Source of the DNA: Actinomycetes bacterium
GTDB taxonomy: Bacteria; Actinomycetota; Coriobacteriia; Coriobacteriales; Eggerthellaceae
Direction of reading: 5' to 3'
Length of the DNA stretch: 17,668 nt
Assembly: GCA_023460315.1 (NCBI GenBank)
Contig: JAEWQO010000066.1
Location: forward strand, 1 to 17,668
The translations under genes were made by a program, and so were the position numbers. The notes below the pieces were generated by a model. It was not told the DNA's origin. It was given only the letters and a program-made list of their open reading frames with translations, and made no database searches. Of this stretch, positions 1-6,479 are shown one piece after another; position 1 is the stretch's first letter, and every line of letters starts with the position of its first letter.

Positions 1-326
1 GCTCAAGCCGGAGGTTCGAGGCTCGCCGGTTCGCAAGGCGGCCGCAGTCCCGCGCGCCCCAAAGCCGTTCCACGACGGCCGAGACAATCACAAGGCCTAC
101 TTGACAAAACTATAGGAACACCCCCCGCACCGGTCACCAGCGCCGTGCGGGGCGCCTTTTCGGCATCAGGGGGCAGAAGATCCTCCTCCACCACGGTCTC
201 CCGGGCATCGACACCTGCCACACCGTCGAATTCTTCCCGCGTTTCTCTTGCTTCCGCAACCGCCCTGATCATGGTACCTCACGCTCCGTTCGCTGCGCCC
301 ACCCACACGGCTTCGGCGCCTTTCAA
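1..326. other. Left-edge region without a convincing gene
   Basis: This stretch lies downstream of the ABC exporter gene on the minus strand. The only structure I trust is the GC-rich hairpin at 123-152. A minus-strand reading frame from 272 to 3 (89 codons, with a GAGGT-like ribosome site 3 nt before its ATG) is open, but its second half has no protein-like composition and it runs through the hairpin. I do not call it a gene. A plus-strand gene could end just left of the window. Confidence 0.4.
123..160 (+). terminator. Hairpin with short T run, possible terminator
   Basis: The arms CCCCGCAC (123-130) and GTGCGGGG (145-152) pair perfectly around a 14-nt loop. The plus strand continues GCGCC and then TTTT (157-160), which fits an intrinsic terminator for a gene ending left of the window. 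The T run is short. In the other direction the hairpin could also stop transcripts leaving the ABC exporter gene, but no T run supports that. Confidence 0.4.
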
Positions 327-2111
327 TCACTCGTTTCCCAGAAACGAGCCCGACTGTCTGTTCCAGAGATGCGCATAGGCACCTCGAGCCTCAACGAGCT
401 CCGCATGAGTTCCCTCTTCGACGATCTCGCCATCGGCTATCACGACGATGCGATCGAGGCTCGCCACCGTGGACAGGCGATGTGCGATGACAATGGACGT
501 GCGTCCCTGCATGAGGTTGACGAGCGCGTCCTGGATGAGCTTCTCGCTCTCCGAGTCAAGCGCCGAAGTCGCCTCGTCAAGCACGAGGATGGGAGCTTGC
601 GTGATAATGGCCCGGGCGATGGCGATGCGTTGACGCTGCCCGCCAGAGAGCTTCACGCCACGCTCGCCCGTGATCGTGTCGAATCCCTGCGGCAGCGCCT
701 CGATGAACTCGAGTGCATTCGCCTGCCGCGCCGCCGCCACGACATCTTCCGCTGCCGCGTCAGGCCGACCGTAGGCGATGTTCTCATAGATGCTGCGGTG
801 GAACAGCAGAGGCTCCTGAGGAACGTAGGCGATCTGACGACGCAGGCTCTCCTGCGTCACATGCGCGATGTCCTGTCCGTCTATGAGAATCCGTCCCTGC
901 TGGATGTCAGCCAGACGCAGCAACAGCGTGGTGAGCGTGGTCTTGCCTGACCCCGACCTTCCCACCAGGCCAACGCGCTGTCCGGCCGGAATATGGAGCG
1001 AGAAGCCGTCAAAGACGGAATCATCTCCCGAGGCGTCGGCATAGTGGAATCCCAGATCGCAAAAGTCAATGGCACCCTCGCGCACCCGCAGGGCCGGAGC
1101 ATTCGCATCATCGGCGACGAGCTGGGGTTCATCGAGGGCGACCGTCATGTCGTGAGCATCTCCCAACGCACGGTTGACCTGCTGGAACGTCTGGCTCAGC
1201 CGGTTGAACTGCATCGTGAGCGAATAGGTGTAGGTAAACATCATCACCACCGTGCCGGCGGTCGTTCCAAACCAGGCACTGCTGCCCGCCACAAACACCA
1301 CGAGCAATGCCATGATGAGCACGATGACGGAACTCGTGACCGCCCCGCGCGCAACGGTGGCGCGCATCCGCCGAGAATCGGCCACCTTGACGCCACGGTT
1401 CGCACGGTCGAACAAGGTGCGTTCGTGCTCCTCGCGCCCGGAGGTCTTCACGGCGAGGATGTTCGTGATGCTGTCCGAGAGCTCGCCCGAAAGCGCATTC
1501 TGGGCAGCCGCGGCGTCCTCATTGAGCGGCAGAATCCTCCGATACAAGGCATAGACGATGACCACGTAGACCACGAGCAGGCAGGCCAGCAGAAACGCAT
1601 AGAGCGGAACGAGGGGAGCCAGCAAGCCGACGGTGAACACCGCGGCGCTCGCGATGGGAATGACCGCATATACGAGGTTGTCCATGAGCAGCGCGTAGGC
1701 GCTGATGAACTTTTGCGTCTGGCTGACAAGCGAGCCGCCAAAGCGGTTCGCGTGAAAGGTCATCGACTGGTTTGACAGGGAGTCGAAAGCCCGTACCGCC
1801 AGATCATAGCTCGCCCTGATCTCCACTTTCGCCGTGAAATAGTCCTGCAGCTTGCTGCATGCCTGGCCGAGCACGTTCACCGCGACGAATGCGAGCACGT
1901 AGGGCCCGAACTCCGAGAACACGTCGCCGGATTCCCCCTGGCCCGTGCCGATGAGGTCGACAATCTTGCCCACGATGTAAGGATTCATGTACGACAGGAA
2001 AAACACGAAGCACAGCGTCGTCAACACGGCCATGAGAAACATCAGCCACTGGGATGCCGTCGCCTGCCAATAGAACTGCAACGTGCGAATGGCGGTGGAA
2101 GGCTTTTTCAC
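327..2111 (-). CDS. ABC exporter, fused membrane and ATPase domains
   Basis: This 594-residue half-transporter of the MsbA/MdlB/LmrA exporter type would act in the cytoplasmic membrane as a homo- or heterodimer. Residues 1-310 form the membrane domain with about six helices (near 22-45, 70-88, 143-166, 168-190, 260-280, 282-300). Residues 345-594 are the ATPase. Visible motifs are Walker A GRSGSGKTT (384-392), the Q-loop at Q432, the signature LSGGQ (488-492), Walker B ILVLDE (508-513) and the switch His544, so all catalytic parts are intact. It starts with GTG at 2111, and the GTGA overlaps the stop of the upstream tlyA gene by 4 nt, implying coupled translation. The substrate cannot be told from sequence. 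Drug, lipid or peptide export are all possible. It has no second half-transporter as neighbour. Confidence 0.93.
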   Translation of the reverse strand: MKKPSTAIRTLQFYWQATASQWLMFLMAVLTTLCFVFFLSYMNPYIVGKIVDLIGTGQGESGDVFSEFGPYVLAFVAVNVLGQACSKLQDYFTAKVEIRASYDLAVRAFDSLSNQSMTFHANRFGGSLVSQTQKFISAYALLMDNLVYAVIPIASAAVFTVGLLAPLVPLYAFLLACLLVVYVVIVYALYRRILPLNEDAAAAQNALSGELSDSITNILAVKTSGREEHERTLFDRANRGVKVADSRRMRATVARGAVTSSVIVLIMALLVVFVAGSSAWFGTTAGTVVMMFTYTYSLTMQFNRLSQTFQQVNRALGDAHDMTVALDEPQLVADDANAPALRVREGAIDFCDLGFHYADASGDDSVFDGFSLHIPAGQRVGLVGRSGSGKTTLTTLLLRLADIQQGRILIDGQDIAHVTQESLRRQIAYVPQEPLLFHRSIYENIAYGRPDAAAEDVVAAARQANALEFIEALPQGFDTITGERGVKLSGGQRQRIAIARAIITQAPILVLDEATSALDSESEKLIQDALVNLMQGRTSIVIAHRLSTVASLDRIVVIADGEIVEEGTHAELVEARGAYAHLWNRQSGSFLGNE

Positions 2112-2860
2112 GAGATGTCCTCCTCCCCCGCCCGACGAAACACGGCGCGGACCAGATACTCGACATTGCCCCGAGGTCCCGTGAGGGGAGACTCGACCAC
2201 CCCGGTCGAGTGAAAGCCCGCCATCGACAGCGCCGCCTCAACTTCGCTCACGGTGCGCAGGCGAACCGCCTCATCACGGACGACACCCCGGTCCGTCTCT
2301 TCATGACGCGACTCAAACTGAGGCTTGACCAAGCCGACAAACACCGTTCCTTCATGGGAGAGCCGGGCAAATACCGGCGCGAGGCCCGCCAGCCCGATGA
2401 AGCTCACGTCAGCGACGATGAGATCGAACGGCGCACCGAGCATGGCCGGATCGGCAGACCTGACATTCGTCCGCTCGAACACCGTAACCCGCGCATCCTG
2501 GCGCAGCTTCCAAGCAAGCTGTCCGTAGTTGACGTCAACGCAGGTCACCTTTTGCGCCCCTGCCTGCAGGAGGCAATCGGTGAACCCGCCGGTCGAGGCT
2601 CCCACATCAAGACAGCGCAGTCCCGCGACGTCCTGATCAAACGCGAGAAGGGCTCCCTGCAGCTTGTGTCCGCCCCTCGACACGAACTCCTTGCGGCCCT
2701 TCACGGCAATGGCCGCATCGGGCGCGACCATGAGCGCGGCGCTCGTCGCATACACGTCGCCCACCTTCACCTCGTGCGCGAGCACGGCACGCAAGGCTGC
2801 ATCGGCATCGGGAACGAGGCCACGTTGCACGAGCAGCGTATCAAGTCGAATCTTTTTCAT
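2108..2860 (-). CDS. tlyA: TlyA family rRNA (cytidine-2'-O)-methyltransferase
   Basis: The 250-residue protein has the size and order of TlyA. An N-terminal S4 RNA-binding domain (about residues 3-62) is followed by an FtsJ-like Rossmann methyltransferase domain with the SAM-binding motif LDVGASTGGF (84-93). The expected K-D-K-E catalytic set is visible: K66 (GGHKL), D151 (VADVSF), K179 (VKPQFE) and E234 (GNVEYL). In mycobacteria TlyA 2'-O-methylates 16S and 23S rRNA and so gives capreomycin sensitivity. The older name hemolysin A is misleading. The ATG at 2860 has no recognisable Shine-Dalgarno, while a TATACT box ends 7 nt upstream, which suggests a leaderless mRNA. The stop overlaps the ABC exporter start by 4 nt. 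In many bacteria tlyA sits beside an NAD kinase gene and recN. That context is absent here. Confidence 0.93.
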   Translation of the reverse strand: MKKIRLDTLLVQRGLVPDADAALRAVLAHEVKVGDVYATSAALMVAPDAAIAVKGRKEFVSRGGHKLQGALLAFDQDVAGLRCLDVGASTGGFTDCLLQAGAQKVTCVDVNYGQLAWKLRQDARVTVFERTNVRSADPAMLGAPFDLIVADVSFIGLAGLAPVFARLSHEGTVFVGLVKPQFESRHEETDRGVVRDEAVRLRTVSEVEAALSMAGFHSTGVVESPLTGPRGNVEYLVRAVFRRAGEEDIS

Positions 2861-2867
2861 GCATGAC

Positions 2868-2873
2868 AGTATA
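2868..2873 (-). promoter_or_regulatory. -10 box TATACT for tlyA, probable leaderless start
   Basis: On the minus strand TATACT occupies 2873 to 2868. A start 7 nt downstream would fall at about 2861-2860, that is, at the tlyA ATG itself. No clear -35 hexamer is present 16-18 nt upstream. The lack of a ribosome site before the ATG agrees with leaderless translation. Confidence 0.4.
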
Positions 2874-2884
2874 GCGGTTCCCTG

Positions 2885-2905
2885 GCGGCCGGCGAGATCG
2901 GCCGC
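2885..2905. repeat. Perfect 7-bp inverted repeat before tlyA
   Basis: GCGGCCG (2885-2891) and CGGCCGC (2899-2905) pair around a 7-nt spacer. It lies between the antiporter stop and tlyA, just upstream of the putative tlyA -10 box. There is no T run on the minus strand, so it is a weak terminator candidate for the antiporter transcript. A regulator site at the -35 position of the tlyA promoter is the alternative. Confidence 0.4.
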
Positions 2906-2959
2906 AGTATCGTAATGACGTGACCACTTCCCGCTCTCATCTTGCTGATGGTCCCGCCG

Positions 2960-4426
2960 TCAAAAGCTTATCACCCCCGCAACAACCAAGACGACGGCCA
3001 ATACCGCAAGGACCGACACGGTCGCCATCACCGCCATCTCGGTGCGGGAGAGCAGTTTCGCACCTTCGGGAAGCTGAGCCTTGCGCGCGCGGGCATACAC
3101 CAGGTAGCCAGGGATGTAGGCGATACAGGACAGCAGGAGGTACTGCCATCCGCTGAGCAGCGTCCCTATCACCAAGAAAGCCAACGCGACAACGCCAAGG
3201 GCGGTTTGGGCGGCATTGCGCTCTCGGACAGAAATCTTCACCTGGTATGCCGCGGCAAACGCCCAGGTGATGATGATGGTCACCGTACACAGCGAATAGG
3301 CAAAGGCAAACGCATCCTGCGTGAAAAGCAGCGTCACCAGGAAAACCTGCGTGCAAAGGGCCTCCATCAACAGGGAAAACGTGGGCACATTGAACCTGTT
3401 GCGCTGATTCCAGCGTGAGGTGAGCAGCCCTTCCTGCGCCATAAGCGAGGTGGTTTCCGTGGGAAGGATGGTGAAGGAGAGCCAGCAGCCAAATCCGGAA
3501 ACCAACATGGCGATGGACAGGAAGGCGCCGCCCCAACCGGGCGCCATGTCCTCGAACACATAGATCATGGCCGGCGAATCAAGGGTCGCGATCTCCGAAT
3601 ACGGCAGGTATCCGTAGGGGAGAATCGAGACGCCTATATACACGATTAGCACAACGACCATGCCGACGACCGTCGCCCTGCCGGATTGGGACTTGTTTTG
3701 GGCACGCTCCGACACGACGGCAGCGCCTTCGAGGCCAATGAACACGAACATCATGATGATGAGGCAGTTAACCACCTGCTCGCCCACACTCCCCAGGGAA
3801 ATTGCACCCGGCCCCATCTCTCCCGCAGCAACGGCGTTATTGAATACGGTGCCCCAGAAATCGGCAGTGAAGATTCCCGCGTCGAAAAGAAAGATCGAAA
3901 AGAGAGCGAACACCGCCAATCCTGCGACCTTCGCCACCATGATGAGCGCATTGAGGAACGACGCGCTCTCGATGCCTCGCCACACCAGCAGCGTGATGCC
4001 CCAGCAAATGGCTGACCCCAAGAGGATCGACCCGATATTGTTCCCCGGCAGAAAATAGGGAATGAAGTATCCCAGCGTCGAGGCAAGTATCGTGGCGAAG
4101 GCGACGTTGCCTATCCAGGCGGACACCCAGTATCCCCAACCCGACATGAAACCCGCCAGCTTGCCGAACCCCTGCGTCGCATAGGATGAAATGCCCTCAA
4201 TCTCAGGGCGCTTCGCCTTCAAGTTCGCAAAAACCAGTGCAAGCGAAAAGAAGCCGGCGCCCACGAGAACCCAGGCTATGAGAGCCGGACCGGGCGCAGA
4301 CACCGCGCCGATGGAGCCGGTGAGGGCGAACACCCCCGTGCCAACGCATGAGCTCACGACTAAGCCCACCAAACCAAAGAATCCGATACCCCTCCCCTGC
4401 TTTTTCTCAGAAACATTCTCGCTCAT
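2960..4426 (-). CDS. APC family amino acid antiporter (ArcD/APA-like)
   Basis: This 488-residue integral membrane protein shows about 12 hydrophobic segments and the APC-family hallmark in the first helix (SSCVGTGVFAL, near residues 25-35). The segment GFMSGWGYWVSAWIGNVAF resembles the arginine:ornithine/lysine exchangers of the basic amino acid/polyamine antiporter group. The ATG at 4426 is preceded by AAAGGA with a 9-nt spacing. It lies 133 nt downstream of the DDAH gene on the same strand with no clear terminator between them, so the two are probably co-transcribed. By context it may import arginine or a methylated arginine and export citrulline, ornithine or an amine. The direction and exact substrates are inference. 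The long gap with a strong hairpin may set a different expression level for transporter and enzyme. Confidence 0.85.
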   Translation of the reverse strand: MSENVSEKKQGRGIGFFGLVGLVVSSCVGTGVFALTGSIGAVSAPGPALIAWVLVGAGFFSLALVFANLKAKRPEIEGISSYATQGFGKLAGFMSGWGYWVSAWIGNVAFATILASTLGYFIPYFLPGNNIGSILLGSAICWGITLLVWRGIESASFLNALIMVAKVAGLAVFALFSIFLFDAGIFTADFWGTVFNNAVAAGEMGPGAISLGSVGEQVVNCLIIMMFVFIGLEGAAVVSERAQNKSQSGRATVVGMVVVLIVYIGVSILPYGYLPYSEIATLDSPAMIYVFEDMAPGWGGAFLSIAMLVSGFGCWLSFTILPTETTSLMAQEGLLTSRWNQRNRFNVPTFSLLMEALCTQVFLVTLLFTQDAFAFAYSLCTVTIIITWAFAAAYQVKISVRERNAAQTALGVVALAFLVIGTLLSGWQYLLLSCIAYIPGYLVYARARKAQLPEGAKLLSRTEMAVMATVSVLAVLAVVLVVAGVISF

Positions 4427-4495
4427 GTTTGAGAATCCTTTCAGTCAAGAATCTGCCGTCTCGGCTGAACGCTCGAAATCATCCGAGACATCCGC

Positions 4496-4542
4496 GCTTC
4501 GGCCGCACCCCGGCCTTCGGGACGCGGCAGTGCGGTCGAAGC
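4496..4542 (-). repeat. Long hairpin between DDAH and antiporter genes
   Basis: GCTTCGGCCGCA (4496-4507) and TGCGGTCGAAGC (4531-4542) can form a 12-bp stem with a single G-U type pair, and the loop holds a smaller CCCG/CGGG stem. No T run follows on the minus strand. Possible roles are an mRNA stabiliser or processing site, or partial termination that lowers antiporter expression. Confidence 0.55.
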
Positions 4543-4559
4543 ACCAAACGGGCAGCAAC

Positions 4560-5345
4560 CTACCAGCGAAGGCTCAGACAGGTGATGCTGCCGTCGATCT
4601 TGCGGAACTCGCTCATCTCGACCTCGATGATGTCGTAGCCCCATCTCTCAAGCTGAGCCTTGACCGTCGGATACCCTGCAGCCATGATGATCTTGTCGTT
4701 GATGCGGACGCAGTCGGCGCCGTACGCCTCCTCATCGGGCACCTCGAAGACGTTGAACGTCCCGTTGCGGTACTGCGGGGCAGTCTTGAACTCGCCGCTA
4801 ACGAGCAGGTTGCCGTCTTCCACGTAGGTGCCGCCCGTCTTGAGATGAAGAATGCTCGTGACGGGGACTTGCTCAGTCGTGTAGCCCCATGCATCAAGAT
4901 GCTCCGTGAATTGACGGAAGCCTTCGTCGTTGGTACGGGCCGAGCGGCCCACATAATAATGGTCATCGACCATCATGACATCGCCGCCCTCAAGGGTGCC
5001 GGGCGCATCGATGCGCTTGATCTGATCGTCTGAGAAAAACTTCCGCAGCGTCGGAACCATGAGTTCCGCCTCCTTGCGGCGCTCATCGGTCCCCGGGCGG
5101 TCGACCACCACGCCCTTTGGGGTGATGACGGCAGTGTCTTCGACAAAGACGCTGTCGGGATACTCCTCGAGCGCAGGCAGAACCGTAACCTCGACACCTG
5201 CCTGTTTCAAGGCATCGATGTAGCCGTCATGCTGTTGGAGCGCGAGCTTGTAGTCGGGTGTACCCAAAAAGGAGGACGTGGTGATGCCGTTGATCACGGC
5301 CTCGCACGGGCGGCGAACTATTGCGTGAGTGAAGTGACTTGCCAT
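4560..5345 (-). CDS. N(G),N(G)-dimethylarginine dimethylaminohydrolase (DDAH)
   Basis: This 261-residue cytosolic enzyme of the guanidino-modifying (pentein) superfamily would hydrolyse asymmetric dimethylarginine or monomethylarginine to citrulline and dimethylamine or methylamine. It can be followed along its whole length against remembered Pseudomonas aeruginosa DDAH (254 residues). Shared motifs include PDSVFVED (63-70, substrate-binding acids), RPG (83-85), GTLEGGD (116-122, with catalytic Glu119), SARTN (135-139), ILHLKTG (165-171, with catalytic His167) and SITCLSLR (253-260, with nucleophile Cys256). The start is the ATG at 5345, preceded by AAAGGA at 7-nt spacing. A TTG 11 codons upstream is open but has no support. 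It is the first gene of a pair with the antiporter and faces the GntR gene. Activity on arginine itself, as in arginine deiminase, cannot be excluded but the residue pattern favours DDAH. Confidence 0.9.
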   Translation of the reverse strand: MASHFTHAIVRRPCEAVINGITTSSFLGTPDYKLALQQHDGYIDALKQAGVEVTVLPALEEYPDSVFVEDTAVITPKGVVVDRPGTDERRKEAELMVPTLRKFFSDDQIKRIDAPGTLEGGDVMMVDDHYYVGRSARTNDEGFRQFTEHLDAWGYTTEQVPVTSILHLKTGGTYVEDGNLLVSGEFKTAPQYRNGTFNVFEVPDEEAYGADCVRINDKIIMAAGYPTVKAQLERWGYDIIEVEMSEFRKIDGSITCLSLRW

Positions 5346-5440
5346 TGTCTGATCCTTTCCTAGAGACATCTTCGCCAACGGCGCAGTGCGCCTATGGGCG
5401 TTTCAATATCTGAGCATCGACAAGGGTCCCTCGCTAGCAT

Positions 5441-5469
5441 CTTAAATTGTATACAGAATACAATTTAAG
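5441..5469. promoter_or_regulatory. 12-bp inverted-repeat operator at the DDAH promoter
   Basis: CTTAAATTGTAT (5441-5452) and ATACAATTTAAG (5458-5469) are perfect inverted arms separated by ACAGA. The core TTGTATACA matches a second site before the GntR gene (5618-5627) and resembles known GntR/FCD-family operators. It covers the -10 to -35 region of the predicted DDAH promoter, so binding should repress. Confidence 0.7.
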
Positions 5470-5473
5470 TAAA
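5446..5473 (-). promoter_or_regulatory. Sigma-70-type promoter of the DDAH-antiporter operon
   Basis: On the minus strand TTTACT (5473-5468) and TACAAT (5451-5446) stand 16 nt apart, a good match to TTGACA/TATAAT. The predicted transcript has a leader of about 90 nt, with a small GC palindrome (GGCGCA-G-TGCGCC, 5380-5392). The operator repeat lies across both boxes. Confidence 0.5.
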
Positions 5474-5549
5474 GGGTCGATTATTGCAAGGGATATTTGT
5501 ATAATAAATAGGTTGTGAACGAGATGATGTCGAATGTTTGAGAGGAAAT

Positions 5550-5576
5550 TTGCCTTTCTATTCACTCTGGTATAGT
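5550..5576 (+). promoter_or_regulatory. Extended -10 promoter for the GntR gene
   Basis: TGGTATAGT (5568-5576) is an extended -10 element, with TTGCCT (5550-5555) at 15 nt as a modest -35. A second candidate, TATAAT at 5500-5505, lacks a clear -35. Both would place the operator at 5618-5627 downstream of the start, a roadblock-type autorepression position. Confidence 0.4.
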
Positions 5577-5617
5577 ATTTTGAGCATAGTTGTTATTCTT
5601 TTCGATAAAATATGAGA

Positions 5618-5627
5618 TTGTATACAA
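5618..5627. promoter_or_regulatory. TTGTATACAA palindrome in the GntR leader
   Basis: This perfect 10-bp palindrome lies 18 nt before the GntR ATG and next to its GGAG ribosome site. It repeats the core of the operator at 5441-5469, which points to autoregulation by the GntR protein. Confidence 0.65.
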
Positions 5628-5645
5628 AATGCAACCGGAGTAGCC

Positions 5646-6302
5646 ATGCAACAGAACCACTACACTCCCCTCAAAGAGCGTGTCCGGACGTATCTCATGC
5701 AGAAGATAGAAGAGGGAGCGCTCAAAGAGGGTGACAAGATTGTCGAGCTGAATGTCTGCACCGAGCTCGGCATCAGCAGGACCCCCGTGCGAGAGGCCCT
5801 CAACCAGCTTGCAACTGACGGTTATCTGGAAAACATTCCGCGCAAGGGCTTCCGCGTGAAGGGGTTCAATGAGGAATCCGCCGGTTCCCTCTTCGAAATC
5901 ATCGGACCGCTTGACGGACGCGCAGCACTCCTCGCCTTGCCCCACATGGCCGATCGAGACATCGCGCAGCTCAAGTTTTTGTGTGCATCGATGGATATCG
6001 CCTTGGAAAGCTCACTCTACGACCGTTACGACGACCTCCAACACGAGTTCCATTTTCTGTATAGCGACAAATGCGGCAACCCCAAGCTTTCCTCGCTTCT
6101 CCATGACCTCTGGCGTTACTTCTCAAAAGCCTCCTACGCCATCGAGGGAGATCAGAAGGCCTTGGCAAATCTCAAGCTCGCAAACAAGGAGCACAAGGAA
6201 ATCGTCGCCCTCTTCGAGGCGAATGATGGCGCGGCGTTGCAAGATTATCTGCGCGACGTGCATTGGAAGCGAGAAAACGCCAAGTACGCCACCTGGCAGT
6301 AG
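5646..6302 (+). CDS. GntR family regulator with FCD ligand domain
   Basis: This 218-residue DNA-binding protein has an N-terminal winged helix (residues about 6-72, recognition region ELGISRTPVREALNQL) and an all-helical FCD domain (about 80-210). FCD proteins bind a metal through Asp and three His, and sense small carboxylates or amino acids. Here D129, H133, H183 and H206 have the expected spacing. Cytosolic, and dimeric in known relatives. ATG at 5646 with GGAG 5 nt upstream. It is transcribed away from the DDAH-antiporter pair, and the shared intergenic region carries matching operators. It is therefore most likely the local repressor, with an arginine derivative, citrulline or a similar compound as effector. 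The effector is inference. Confidence 0.9.
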   Translation: MQQNHYTPLKERVRTYLMQKIEEGALKEGDKIVELNVCTELGISRTPVREALNQLATDGYLENIPRKGFRVKGFNEESAGSLFEIIGPLDGRAALLALPHMADRDIAQLKFLCASMDIALESSLYDRYDDLQHEFHFLYSDKCGNPKLSSLLHDLWRYFSKASYAIEGDQKALANLKLANKEHKEIVALFEANDGAALQDYLRDVHWKRENAKYATWQ

Positions 6303-6422
6303 ACATCAAGGCCGCCTTCACCGCTGAAATATCCCACGGAAGAGTACGCAGATCTCTTCAAGTAAGCCTTCTGGAGCACCAAGAAAACAGACATTCCAGA
6401 AAGCTTTTACTATGCTGATTGA
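6303..6422 (+). pseudogene. Possible 3' remnant of a decayed gene
   Basis: After the GntR stop the same frame reads protein-like text: LKYPTEEYADLFK (6324-6362), a TAA stop (6363-6365), then AFWSTKKTDIPESFYYAD (6366-6419) ending in TGA (6420-6422). In a neighbouring frame DIKAAFTAE (6302-6328) leads into it. This looks like the C-terminus of a lost gene carrying one frameshift and one nonsense change. I cannot name the parent family. The same bases also contain a terminator-like hairpin, so chance is not excluded. Confidence 0.35.
6364..6410 (+). terminator. Terminator candidate after the GntR gene
   Basis: AAGC plus TTCTGGA (6364-6375) pairs with TCCAGAA plus GCTT (6395-6406), with one internal mismatch and a 19-nt loop. 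The plus strand reads CTTTTAC (6404-6410) at the end of the hairpin. It is weakly GC-rich, so only a moderate candidate. Confidence 0.4.
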
Positions 6423-6427
6423 CCTGC

Positions 6428-6462
6428 TAAGGAAGCCTGTGTCCACAAGACCGAACACAGGC
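6428..6462 (-). terminator. Terminator of the lysC-asd operon
   Basis: GCCTGTGT and ACACAGGC (6435-6442 and 6455-6462) pair perfectly around a 12-nt loop, 17 nt beyond the asd stop. On the minus strand the hairpin is followed by TTCCTTA, a short T-rich tail. Confidence 0.55.
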
Positions 6463-6479
6463 CCGTTCGAGAGGATGCC

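Noticed and set aside
10..26. GGTTCGAGG reminiscent of a tRNA T-loop
   Set aside because: The flanking five-base arms (GGAGG and CTCGC) do not pair, and no acceptor or anticodon arm can be placed.
101..116. TTGACA followed by TATAGG
   Set aside because: The two boxes are only 4 nt apart, and no suitable -10 box lies 16-18 nt after TTGACA.
3..272. Minus-strand 89-codon ORF after the ABC exporter, with a GAGGT-like site before its ATG
   Set aside because: The second half lacks protein-like composition, it runs through a terminator-like hairpin, and no family is recognisable. It could be a short hypothetical gene but cannot be supported.
369..1775. Long plus-strand ORFs opposite the ABC exporter, and similar ones opposite tlyA, lysC and the redox operon
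   Set aside because: They are antisense shadows of confident genes, rich in Arg/His/Ala with no domains.
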